From Sphingomonas sp. EC-HK361 (GTDB lineage: Bacteria > Pseudomonadota > Alphaproteobacteria > Sphingomonadales > Sphingomonadaceae): a stretch of DNA of 64,000 bases. Both the position numbers and the translations under genes were made by a program. The DNA lies in assembly GCF_902498785.1 (NCBI RefSeq), contig NZ_LR701494.1, forward strand, positions 1,317,105 to 1,381,104, written 5' to 3'. The notes under the pieces were generated by a model. That model did no database searches. It saw nothing but the letters and a program-made list of their open reading frames with translations, and was not told where the DNA came from. Positions 7,887 to 15,842 of the stretch are shown here, in pieces (position 1 is the first letter of the stretch; every line of letters starts with the position of its first letter).

Positions 7887-8591
7887 TCAGGCGGCGTCCC
7901 GGCGCAGCCACTCATAGAGCAGATGTGAATCGGGATCATATTCCGAGCCGTTCGAAATCCGCACGAGCTTCCCGTCGCAGGCGAAGGCGGAGGCGCGCGG
8001 AAAGCTCAGATAGGAGCGGCCCTCGAGAATGAGATCTCCTGAGCGAACCTGTGTGATTGCTCTCGTCGTTCCGAGCGAACGGTGTCCGGCTGGCGCATCG
8101 ACGAGCTTCAGGCTGTCACCGGCTCTGACCTGCTTCTTGAACGCGGCAAGGGAGACTTTGGCTTCGACGGGATTCTTTGCTCCCCGACGCGCGGCCAATG
8201 CTGCCCAATAGGCCTGCCCGACCCGTGCCTCGCAGTAGAAGGAGCAGGTGTGGTAATCCTGGAGCAGGTTGGAGCGCGTATAGCCGAAGCGCTCCATCTG
8301 GTCGCGCACCGCGATAAAAAAGTCGTTCTGCGCGTCACGCCCGGTAAGGTCCGCTGGCGTGTCGAGTATCTCGGCAATGATCTTGCGGCCGCCTGCGAAT
8401 TTTTCGGTCTTGATCGCGAAGCGCGTGTCGGGAAATTTGGTCTTGAGATGACCGTCGATGCGCGCGGCGAGCGTCGAGAGATTGTCGCCGGTTCGATAGA
8501 GGTCGCCCTCATAATGGAAGTTGCCCCGCTCATCGAACGGGGTCTGGCTGTACAGGCGCGTGGACGCGCCCGGCGTCGAAACGTCGATCAT
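7887..8591 (-). CDS. conserved accessory protein, possibly LPD29-like N-terminus
   Basis: 234 residues, soluble. The first half (LAARIDGHLKTKFPDTRFAI, then KFAGGRKIIAEI) resembles the small 'large polyvalent protein' domain LPD29, known from plasmid and phage polyproteins; the match is by eye and tentative. The second half ends in a beta-rich part with SFPRASAFACDGKLVRI. It is followed 3 bp later by the small zinc-binding protein gene, so the two are likely made together. Function unknown. Confidence 0.65.
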   Translation of the reverse strand: MIDVSTPGASTRLYSQTPFDERGNFHYEGDLYRTGDNLSTLAARIDGHLKTKFPDTRFAIKTEKFAGGRKIIAEILDTPADLTGRDAQNDFFIAVRDQMERFGYTRSNLLQDYHTCSFYCEARVGQAYWAALAARRGAKNPVEAKVSLAAFKKQVRAGDSLKLVDAPAGHRSLGTTRAITQVRSGDLILEGRSYLSFPRASAFACDGKLVRISNGSEYDPDSHLLYEWLRRDAA

Positions 8592-8659
8592 GGTTTTTCT
8601 CCGTGTTGAAGCTGTGGCGGCCGGTGCTGCGGCCGGCTGTTGTCAGGCCTCAGGGGCCC

Positions 8660-9240
8660 CTATGGTAATTCCATCGCGATGAAGGCGCGGGCGCGCTTCA
8701 CGGCGACCTCATCGATCTGGCCCGCGACCTCGGGCGTGGTGGCCGCCAGGCGATCGATCGCGCCAAGCAGGTTTGAGAGCAGATGAAGCGCTGTTGGAGA
8801 TGCCGTTGAACTATCCCAGCCCGGCGGCGGTCCGGCGTGGCAATAGCCATGATCGAGCGACCCGTAGCGCCTGACGATCGCGAGCGCCTGGTCGGCTGTT
8901 TCGCAATCGTCGAGCGCGAAGCGACACGTCATTTCATCGACTGTGATGCCGGCGTAGAAGAGCGCCGCGGACACGCCATTTGCGAGTGTGCACCGCATCG
9001 GGCGGTTCGCTTCACGGTGGATATAGGCGATGTTGCCCAGTCGATCGGTTGCACGAATTCGAACGGCGTCACGACGCGGTGCGGCGTTGGTCGTTCGAGG
9101 ATTGTCGTCAGAGGCGAGCATTTCCGACCGGGCGTCGATCCATGCGCAATAGCCAAGACGGTATCGTCGTTAGCGACCTCGGTTTTCCAGTCGTCGATGG
9201 GATGGTCGGGATCGTCTTCCCAATGATCACGGTGGGTCAT
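8660..9240 (-). pseudogene. hypothetical protein gene with a one-base frameshift
   Basis: Translation from ATG 9240 gives MTHRDHWEDDPDHPIDDW and continues to about residue 27 (ANDDT). The sensible continuation (RLGYCAWIDARSEMLASDDN, then a conserved-looking 150 residues ending AFIAMELP) is in another frame, entered near position 9160. One missing base there would join the two into a protein of about 193 residues. ATG 9240 overlaps the TGA of the upstream gene (ATGA), supporting it as the original start. The 3' part alone could start at ATG 9121. Either this is a real inactivating deletion or a sequencing error. Product function unknown. Confidence 0.7.
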
Positions 9241-9740
9241 GAAATGCCTCCCTCAAGCGCCTTTGAAAGCGCTTCCCGCGTGAATTCCATTTCGATCCGG
9301 TCCGGGAAAACCGCGCACCACCCTCCGCCGAAACTGTCGAGATAGGGTTTGGTACAGGTGAAGCTCCAGTCGAACCCGACCGGGGCAATCGCCAGCGACG
9401 ATTGGCAGCAACGCTGGATCACCCCGGCGATCGGCCAGGGCTGAAAATCGATCGTGCTGTAGATGGTAACCGTGCAGGTCTTCGGATCTTCGATGGAATT
9501 CGCGACCCGAATGTCGGCGCCGAAGTCGGGAAAGTTCGCGTCATCGAAGATGGCGGTAAACCCGCTCAGCGGTTTATCGCCAATGGTCGGCGGAAAGACT
9601 GCCTTCAATTCGTCACTGATGGGGTCGGGCTTAAAATCCCCCATGAGATCGGCGGCAAGCTGCCATGCTTCTTCGATCAGCGCGACTTCAGCGATCGAGC
9701 AGGTGAAGGCGAATGAGCCCTGGATGAAGTGGTCGGCCAT
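9237..9740 (-). CDS. conserved hypothetical protein
   Basis: 167 residues from ATG 9740, which has GGAGG six bases upstream; earlier in-frame starts would run through the G-rich tract. It is beta-rich with several cysteines (VIQRCCQSSLAIAPVGFDW). There is no signal peptide and no domain that I recognise. It heads the minus-strand run toward 7.6 kb and is coupled by a 4-bp overlap to the frameshifted gene. A divergent promoter region separates it from the MucR-like gene. Confidence 0.65.
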   Translation of the reverse strand: MADHFIQGSFAFTCSIAEVALIEEAWQLAADLMGDFKPDPISDELKAVFPPTIGDKPLSGFTAIFDDANFPDFGADIRVANSIEDPKTCTVTIYSTIDFQPWPIAGVIQRCCQSSLAIAPVGFDWSFTCTKPYLDSFGGGWCAVFPDRIEMEFTREALSKALEGGIS

Positions 9741-9780
9741 GGGGCCTCCATGAACATAGTGGGCAGCCCAATTGCCGCGC

Positions 9781-9810
9781 CACCCACATCCACCCTCCTC
9801 CCCTCCCTTT
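9781..9810 (-). promoter_or_regulatory. G-rich motif upstream of the 9740 gene start (copy 3)
   Basis: The minus strand reads AAAGGGAGGGGAGGAGGG followed by TGGATGTGGGTGG, ending 41 nt before ATG 9740. It is a variant of the motif at copies 1, 2 and 4, and closer to copy 5 in its GGGAGGGGAGG core. It sits in the divergent gap next to the MucR-like gene. Confidence 0.55.
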
Positions 9811-9904
9811 GACTTGAGCACCGAATGAAGGCACGAGTTCGTTTACGCTTGCGCAAGAGCGTCTGGTTCAAGACCTGTGTTTCCAGCAAGAAGAAGGATG
9901 TTAC

Positions 9905-10870
9905 ATGGCCGAAGCCGAAGATTCGGGCGTCATGTCTTTGACCGTGACGTTACTCAGCGCCTATTTCGCGAACAACACGGTGCCGAGTGGCGAATTGCCG
10001 GCGCTCGTGGAGGGGACACGGCGGGCCCTCCTGGGCGGCGCGCCTGTTGCGATACCAGCCGCCGCTCCTGCGACTGAAGATGTTGCGCAGGAGACGCCCG
10101 TGGCGGCGCCCGAAACGTCAGCGGCTGCACCGACGACGCCGGTGCCCGTGCCGGAATATAAGCCGATGGTCTCCATTGAGGAAAGCCTGGCCTCGGCCGA
10201 TCACATATTGAGCCTGATTGATGGCAAGCCCTACAAGGCCCTGAAACGACATCTGTCAGCGCACGGGCTGACCCCTGCGGAATATCGCGGCCGTTATGGC
10301 CTTCCGGCGGACTATCCGTTGGTTGCGCGCGGATATTCGGCGGCCCGGAGGGAAGTCGCACTGAAGCTGGGCCTCGGCGGCAAACGTAAAAACTCTCCTT
10401 CGCCTGTTGCCGAGAAAGTGTCTTCACCCCCAGTTACCGAGGCGACCGAGCCTGTTGTTTCTGAGACACCCCCGGCAAAGGCCGCGCCGGCACGTCGCCC
10501 GCGAACCAAGACGGTGGAGGCCGAACCGAAGCCTGCGGCCAAGAAGCCTAAGCGTAAGGCCTCTCCAGCGCCTGTAGCCGCGGGCGAGCCTGCCTCCCTG
10601 GTTGCCGAGGCAACAGAGTCTTCCGTTGCCGACACGCTCCCAGCAGAGACCGCTCAGGAGCGTCACCCGCCGGTCAAGGCTGCAGAGGCGGCACCGAAGC
10701 CCGCGACAGAAAAGCCTAAGCGCAAGGTCTCCACGGGCTCTACGGTCAAGGCGCCTGTCGTGAGCGCGGATGCGGCACCAAAGCCGAAGCGTATTCGGGC
10801 GAAAAAGACGGACGCTGAAGCGGCTCCAGCGGCTGAGCCCACGCCGGAAACCCCGCTCGCGGCAAGTTGA
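9905..10870 (+). CDS. MucR/Ros-family regulator lacking the zinc cysteines, with histone-H1-like tail
   Basis: 321 residues. Residues ~88-165 carry the MucR/Ros DNA-binding core: DGKPYKALKRHLSAHGLTP, then EYRGRYGLPADYPLVA and ALKLGLGGKRK. The CxxC pair of Ros is replaced (HILSLIDG), so the fold would have to be stabilised without the usual zinc site, as in the known zinc-less Ml-type homologues. An Ala/Pro-rich linker precedes the core and a 155-residue Lys/Ala/Pro tail follows, with repeated KKPKRK-like blocks (KPKRKAS, KPKRKVS, KPKRIRAKK) resembling eukaryotic H1 tails. It is the only plus-strand gene in this block, divergent from its neighbours, and likely a plasmid-borne nucleoid or xenogeneic-silencing protein. 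Confidence 0.8.
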   Translation: MAEAEDSGVMSLTVTLLSAYFANNTVPSGELPALVEGTRRALLGGAPVAIPAAAPATEDVAQETPVAAPETSAAAPTTPVPVPEYKPMVSIEESLASADHILSLIDGKPYKALKRHLSAHGLTPAEYRGRYGLPADYPLVARGYSAARREVALKLGLGGKRKNSPSPVAEKVSSPPVTEATEPVVSETPPAKAAPARRPRTKTVEAEPKPAAKKPKRKASPAPVAAGEPASLVAEATESSVADTLPAETAQERHPPVKAAEAAPKPATEKPKRKVSTGSTVKAPVVSADAAPKPKRIRAKKTDAEAAPAAEPTPETPLAAS

Positions 10871-10875
10871 TCGAT

Positions 10876-10911
10876 GCGGTCCGGGCGCGCAGAGTTCCCG
10901 GACCGCCTTTC
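10876..10911 (+). terminator. probable terminator after the MucR-like gene
   Basis: GCGGTCCGGG (10876-10885) and CCCGGACCGC (10897-10906) form a perfect 10-bp stem with an 11-base loop, followed by CTTTC. The T-run is weak. It starts 6 bp after the stop codon and separates this gene from the convergent helicase gene. Confidence 0.65.
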
Positions 10912-10936
10912 AAGTGTCGATCAGACTTCAGATGGG

Positions 10937-13900
10937 TCAGGTCCGCGTCATCGCCAGGATCGCCTCGATGACCTCGTTCGACCGGTCGAGTGGAATGAAC
11001 AGCCGGGTCTTGTACTGAATGACCTCGCTGAACACGCCGTGCGCCTTAAGCCGTTCGCGATCCTCCGGCCGGTAATTGCGGATTTCGAGCCGACGTGACC
11101 CGTTGACGAGCGCGGTTGCCATTGTCGCGCCACCCAGGCCTGGGATTGCGATACCCGTGCCTTTCTGGGCGGCGGCGCCAAGTTCGGCAGCGGTTAGCGC
11201 GATCGTGCCGTCGAGACCAAACGCTGATTGCAGATCCGCCATCGCCGCCGCAGGGATGAGCCGCCCGAGGATCGAAGTTCCCTGACCATCGTCGATCCGC
11301 CAGACGCGGACATCATCTTGTGGAAGTCGGTGCCATACCGGCAGGAGAAGCCCGGTCGCGACGTTGACGGTTTCGATATCGACCTTGGCTTCCGCCTCGT
11401 TCGCTTCGGCTTCCCAGAGTTGCTGAAATTTGTCGCGGTCGATCTCTTTCCAGAGGCTGGCCCACATCGCGATTTCCTGCATGCGGGTTCCACCGGTCGG
11501 ACGAACAAGCTGGCACATGGACACGATGCGCCCTTCCTCGTCCGTGATCGACCAGGACGGCACCTTGAGAGCGACGCGCTTGGACCGGCTGTTCCAGAGA
11601 TAAGCGATTTCGCTCGTGCCGTCCCAGATCTGCATCAGCCGCTTCCAATGCATGACGCGCGGGCGCAGATGAAGCTCGAGCCGCAGCAACCTGGTTTCGG
11701 CCCCGGTCACCGGATCGGTGCGCAGCGTCTGCTCGGATCGGGTGATGATCTGTTCGGCGCGGATGGTCTCGACCCCGACGTCGAATGTGCCGGCCTCGCG
11801 CGCCGCATCAATGCGCGCCTGGATCAGGCCCATATATTCATCGAAGATCGCGTTCTGGGTCGCGATCCTGAGCGCGAGGATACGGTTGAGCCAGCGCTGG
11901 ATCGGCGGCAGTTTCTCCAGAAGTGTGCCGTCCTCGTCGGTGAGCTTGAGGCCGGTCATGCCCTGGAAGCGCTCCATGTTCACGCTCGAGAGCTTGTTGC
12001 CATGGAGAAGATGATACCATTGAGTGAGGGCTTCTCGCGCGTAGTCGCTTTCCAGATTATCCGCAGGATCGAACAGGTTCTGGCCACCCGTCTGGCGCTG
12101 CCCGCGTGTCAGCGCGCCCAGACTGTCGAGACGGCGCGCGATGGTCGAGATGAAGCGTCGCTCGCCCTTGCAGTCGGTCGTCACCGGCCGGAACACGGGC
12201 GGCATGCTCTGATTGGTGCGATGGGTGCGCCCCAGACCCTGGATCGCGACATCGGCCCGCCAGCCCGGTTCCAGCAGGAAATGGACGCGGCGCTTGTCGG
12301 CCGTCCTGCAGGTCAGGTCAGCATGATAGGAACGACCGGTGCCACCGGCGTCGGAGAAGACAAGAATGGGTTTCAGCCCGTCCATGAATGCCTGGGTCTC
12401 GGAGAGATTGGCGCGTGCGCCGCGCCGTTCAAGCTTCTGGGAACCGTCGCTGCCGATGACGATGCGACGCGATCGGCCGGTCACCTCGGCGACTTGGCTC
12501 GTACCGAAATGCGCGAGCAGCGCGTCCAGAGCAGCCGGAACCGGCGGCATGGCGCAGAGTTCCTCGATCAGCGCATCGCGCGTGGCCAAGGCTTCGGCGC
12601 ATTCGACCATATTGCCCGCTTCATCACGCATCGGCTCTGATCGGAGCGAACCGTCGCTGGTGGCGAAGACATGCATCTGCTGTGTCGGGAAGGCGTTCTT
12701 GAGGTAGTCGATCATGGTCGCTCGGGGCGAGAGTTCCAGATCGAGATGAGCGCGTTCTTGCGGAGAGATTTCAGCCAGCCGCCTGTCGAGGATAGCCTCG
12801 GCGGTGCTGACAAGTTGAACAACCGCGACGTTGCCGGCCGAGAGTTCGGTTTCGATCGCCTTGAAGACCGTCGGCATCTTCATCGAGATCAGCAATGCCG
12901 ACCAGAAGCGCTGCTTGGAGCTTTCGAACCGGCTCAGCGCAGATCCCTTAGCCATTGCGTTCAGGGTTCGGCCCGAGGCGCGATCAACGATATTGGCGGC
13001 TTTCAATGCGGCGTCGACATTGCGATGAATCACGGCCCACGCGTCGGCATAGGCGTCGTAAATCTCGATCTGGGCGGGTGTAAGCTTATGCTCAAGCGGG
13101 TCATATTCGACCCCGGCGAAGCTGAGTGCGCGGGCCGTGTAGAGGCCCATGGCCTTGGTGTCGCGCGCCACGATCTCCATCGCCGCGATACCGCCCTCCT
13201 CCATTGCCGCAAGGAAAGCGTCTCTGTCCCGGAAGGCGGTGCCTGGCCCCCACAGGCCGAGCCGCGCGGTGTAGCTCAGATTTTCCGGCTTGGTCGCTCC
13301 GGTCGCGGAGACATAGATGACCCGGGCGCGCGGCAACGCGATCTGCAGCCGGACGCCGGCAAGGCCCTGTTCGGACCCCTTGGCCGCGCCAAACTCGGTC
13401 TCAGTGCCGGCCGCGTTCCCGAGTGCATGCGATTCGTCGAGCAGGATGACGCCGTCGAAGTCTGGCCCCGCCCAATCGAGCAATTGTTGCAGACGCGATG
13501 CGCGGTCATGCCGCTGAGAGCGGAGCGTCGCATAAGTGAGGAAGACGATCCCGCTAGCCATGGCGACGGGTTCACCGAGGGGAAACGCATCGAGCGGCTG
13601 GATATCGATCGGCACGCCCCCGAGCGCGCTCCAGTCCCGCCTTGCGTCCTCGATCAAGGCCGAGCTGCGCGAAATCCAGATCGCCCGGCGGCGGCCGCGG
13701 TTCCATTGGTCGAGGATGATGCCCGCGCCTTCACGGCCTTTGCCGACACCGGTGCCGTCAGCGATGAAGAAGCCCGTCCGGTAAACCGCGCCTTCCGCAT
13801 CCTCGTGCAACTGGTCGCCCGCCTTGTTGGGGGAGAAGGTGCCTTTGAGATCGCGCTCACACGCTTCGCCGGCATGGATGATCGTTTCGAGCTGGGCGTC

Positions 13901-15229
13901 AGACAGGGCCGCGAAAGCCTGCGGCTGGAACATCGGACGATAGCTGGGCGCGGGCGGCAGCACGGATGCCATGGCAACCGACTCCACCAATTGGTCCGGG
14001 TGGGGCCTTGCGCCGTGAATTTCGATGCGTGCAGGCCGCCAGGGCGCGTAATGTCCGAGCGGATCGCCCGCTGGCAGCGGCGTTGCGCGGATCGTATAGT
14101 CGACCGGACTGGCACTTCCATCGGCCGCTATGCGGTCGGGGACAACCAGCGCGCGCTTCTGGATGCCGCCGAAGATCGTCGACGGCGATGGCTTGGCGGA
14201 GGCGCGCGGTCGCAGGGGGATGACGGCCGGTGCTGGCGGCTCCGGCTCGGGCACGGAAAGGCGCGGCGGGACGCCTGCGACCAGCGCCGCGGCTTCCTCG
14301 ATCGTTTGGGCAGTCAAGCGTTCCGTTGGCCCTGTCCAGCCTTTGTCGAGTATGATCAGGCGGACCGCGATGCTGGTGCCATGCTTGGCATAGGGGTTGC
14401 CGAGGATCGTGATTTCGACACGCGGCTTCGCGGTCTCGCAGACCATCGTATAGCCGGTGGCCGCTGTACCATCCGCTGCGAAGCTGGGTGGCATGATCGC
14501 GACGCAGCGGCCGCCCGGTGCAAGCCGCAGCAGCGCGGAACGCAAATGACGGGCGCCGGCGAAGCGGTCCTTGCCCCGACCGTCGCTCCGGCTGAAGGGC
14601 GGGTTCATCAGCACGAGGCTCGGGGAAACGCCGGGGGGTAGCAGGTCGTTGATGAATTCGGCGTCGTGGGTTGTGACAGGATCGCCGAGCAGCTTTCCAA
14701 GCAGCGCGGCGCGGCCGGGATCGCGCTCGTTCAGGGTCAGCGCGACACCGAGCCGAACCGCTTGAGCGGCCAGCATGCCGGTACCGGCAGAGGGTTCGAG
14801 CACCTGGTCGTCCTTGCGGATACGCGCGGCCTGCGCGGCGAGCCAGGCAAGCGAGATCGGCGTACTGAACTGCTGCATCTCGACCTGATGCTCGCTGCGA
14901 TAGGTCTGGGTGGGGAGCGCCCGTTCGAAGCGGCGAAGCGAGGCGAATGCATCGGCGCCGTCCGGAACGATGCCGGTCCAGCCTCCAGGTGATTTGAGGA
15001 GGATAACCTGTGCCGCCTCGAGCGCATCATAAGCGTCGCGCATCGACCAGTTGCCGGTCGCGTCGGAGGCCGAGAAGGCTTCCTCCATCAGGCGTTTGAG
15101 GTCCTGGCGGCGAATAGAGTGGCCGCGTCGGAGCAGGTCAGACAACCGGGTGGCGACGTCGAGAAGACGCGTGGTCTTGGAAGTTTCAGGCTCGTCGGGA
15201 TGTGCGAGCGCGAGCAAAGGAACAGACAT
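10937..15229 (-). CDS. N6/N4 DNA methyltransferase - Strawberry-notch-type DEAD/DEAH helicase fusion
   Basis: 1430 residues from ATG 15229 (GGAG upstream). The N-terminal part is a class I SAM-dependent methyltransferase: motif I VLEPSAGTGMLAAQ near residue 145 and NPPF near residue 210, the catalytic motif of adenine-N6/cytosine-N4 enzymes. A superfamily 2 helicase follows: Walker A GTGVGKGREGAG near 493, Walker B LLDESHALGN near 597, motif III VSATGATKPENL, and the C-terminal lobe with VFSDAGGTGRSYHADL near 960. This is the Strawberry-notch architecture found on alphaproteobacterial plasmids and phages. It probably acts on plasmid DNA during establishment, modifying or unwinding it. Whether it methylates DNA is untested. 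A G-rich tract and a terminator hairpin precede it. Confidence 0.9.
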   Translation of the reverse strand: MSVPLLALAHPDEPETSKTTRLLDVATRLSDLLRRGHSIRRQDLKRLMEEAFSASDATGNWSMRDAYDALEAAQVILLKSPGGWTGIVPDGADAFASLRRFERALPTQTYRSEHQVEMQQFSTPISLAWLAAQAARIRKDDQVLEPSAGTGMLAAQAVRLGVALTLNERDPGRAALLGKLLGDPVTTHDAEFINDLLPPGVSPSLVLMNPPFSRSDGRGKDRFAGARHLRSALLRLAPGGRCVAIMPPSFAADGTAATGYTMVCETAKPRVEITILGNPYAKHGTSIAVRLIILDKGWTGPTERLTAQTIEEAAALVAGVPPRLSVPEPEPPAPAVIPLRPRASAKPSPSTIFGGIQKRALVVPDRIAADGSASPVDYTIRATPLPAGDPLGHYAPWRPARIEIHGARPHPDQLVESVAMASVLPPAPSYRPMFQPQAFAALSDAQLETIIHAGEACERDLKGTFSPNKAGDQLHEDAEGAVYRTGFFIADGTGVGKGREGAGIILDQWNRGRRRAIWISRSSALIEDARRDWSALGGVPIDIQPLDAFPLGEPVAMASGIVFLTYATLRSQRHDRASRLQQLLDWAGPDFDGVILLDESHALGNAAGTETEFGAAKGSEQGLAGVRLQIALPRARVIYVSATGATKPENLSYTARLGLWGPGTAFRDRDAFLAAMEEGGIAAMEIVARDTKAMGLYTARALSFAGVEYDPLEHKLTPAQIEIYDAYADAWAVIHRNVDAALKAANIVDRASGRTLNAMAKGSALSRFESSKQRFWSALLISMKMPTVFKAIETELSAGNVAVVQLVSTAEAILDRRLAEISPQERAHLDLELSPRATMIDYLKNAFPTQQMHVFATSDGSLRSEPMRDEAGNMVECAEALATRDALIEELCAMPPVPAALDALLAHFGTSQVAEVTGRSRRIVIGSDGSQKLERRGARANLSETQAFMDGLKPILVFSDAGGTGRSYHADLTCRTADKRRVHFLLEPGWRADVAIQGLGRTHRTNQSMPPVFRPVTTDCKGERRFISTIARRLDSLGALTRGQRQTGGQNLFDPADNLESDYAREALTQWYHLLHGNKLSSVNMERFQGMTGLKLTDEDGTLLEKLPPIQRWLNRILALRIATQNAIFDEYMGLIQARIDAAREAGTFDVGVETIRAEQIITRSEQTLRTDPVTGAETRLLRLELHLRPRVMHWKRLMQIWDGTSEIAYLWNSRSKRVALKVPSWSITDEEGRIVSMCQLVRPTGGTRMQEIAMWASLWKEIDRDKFQQLWEAEANEAEAKVDIETVNVATGLLLPVWHRLPQDDVRVWRIDDGQGTSILGRLIPAAAMADLQSAFGLDGTIALTAAELGAAAQKGTGIAIPGLGGATMATALVNGSRRLEIRNYRPEDRERLKAHGVFSEVIQYKTRLFIPLDRSNEVIEAILAMTRT

Positions 15230-15263
15230 GGCGGAACTCCGGATTGGATCAGGACCATCGCGG

Positions 15264-15293
15264 CCCACCACTCCTCCTCCCCCTTCCCTCCCG
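15264..15293 (-). promoter_or_regulatory. G-rich motif upstream of the helicase gene (copy 4)
   Basis: The minus strand contains CCGGGAGGGAAGGGGG followed by AGGAGGAGTGGTGGG, ending 35 nt before ATG 15229. It carries the same 13-mer as copies 1 and 2. Confidence 0.65.
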
Positions 15294-15309
15294 GTGTGCG
15301 GTCAGCATG

Positions 15310-15341
15310 AAAACAGGGCCGTGGCATGAGGCCAGGCCCTG
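15310..15341 (-). terminator. probable terminator after the 122-residue gene
   Basis: CAGGGCC and GGCCCTG (15314-15320 / 15335-15341) pair, with an inner TGGC/GCCA stem. On the minus strand the hairpin is followed by TTTTC. It lies 41 bp after the stop at 15382 and upstream of the helicase gene, so the latter is likely a separate transcription unit. Confidence 0.65.
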
Positions 15342-15381
15342 AGTTGGAGGCAGAAGGTGAGACGGAGAACTTAGTGGCGCC

Positions 15382-15750
15382 CTATGATGATCCGAGAAGG
15401 ATCACGGCAATCGACGGCTTCTCCTCAGACGGATGGTGCCGGCTGTCATAAGCATTGCGGCCCCCGCGACCGATGGTGAACAGGTCGAAGCTGGGCGATG
15501 TCCCACCATTCGCATTGGGGATGGTGGTCCCATTGTCGTGATATTGGATGTCGATGAAGCTCGGCGCAGCGCCGCGCTTATATTCGCCGAAGAAGAAGGT
15601 GATGCGGCGCCCATCGCTGGTGCGTGCGCTGATCGTGAAGTTCCCGTCGGGGATATCGATCGGCATGGTAGGCACATCGTTGAAACGGGCGAAACCGATC
15701 GATTCGGCGTCGCGTGCGGTCATGATGGGGAGCTGGGTGATATCGGCCAT
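15382..15750 (-). CDS. small conserved hypothetical protein
   Basis: 122 residues from ATG 15750. It is beta-rich (FTISARTSDGRRITFFFGEY), with a C-terminal SRHHPSEEKPSIAVILLG. No signal peptide. It is flanked by terminator-like hairpins on both sides, so it is probably monocistronic on the minus strand. I do not recognise the family. Confidence 0.6.
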   Translation of the reverse strand: MADITQLPIMTARDAESIGFARFNDVPTMPIDIPDGNFTISARTSDGRRITFFFGEYKRGAAPSFIDIQYHDNGTTIPNANGGTSPSFDLFTIGRGGRNAYDSRHHPSEEKPSIAVILLGSS

Positions 15751-15797
15751 GGTCTGGTTCCTCGGACCTGGTTCGCCGCTTGAGGCGCAAGTGGACG

Positions 15798-15830
15798 AAA
15801 AAAGGGACCGCAACGCGAGGCTGCGGTCCC
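15798..15830 (-). terminator. factor-independent terminator after parB-like gene
   Basis: GGGACCGCA (15804-15812) and TGCGGTCCC (15822-15830) form a perfect 9-bp stem with a 9-base loop, followed on the minus strand by six T residues (15798-15803). It lies 12 bp beyond the parB-like stop codon. This is the clearest terminator in the window. Confidence 0.9.
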
Positions 15831-15842
15831 ATGGACGTTGGA

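Noticed and set aside
8600-8645. GC-rich repeats (GCGGCCGG twice) upstream of the gene starting at 8591
   Set aside because: Direct rather than inverted repeats, with no T-run, so not called as a terminator.
11228-14641. Two long plus-strand open frames (470 and 656 residues) inside the helicase gene
   Set aside because: They are antisense to the clearly conserved methyltransferase-helicase. Such long antisense frames are expected in high-GC DNA, and their translations are Arg/Gly/Asp-rich without domains.
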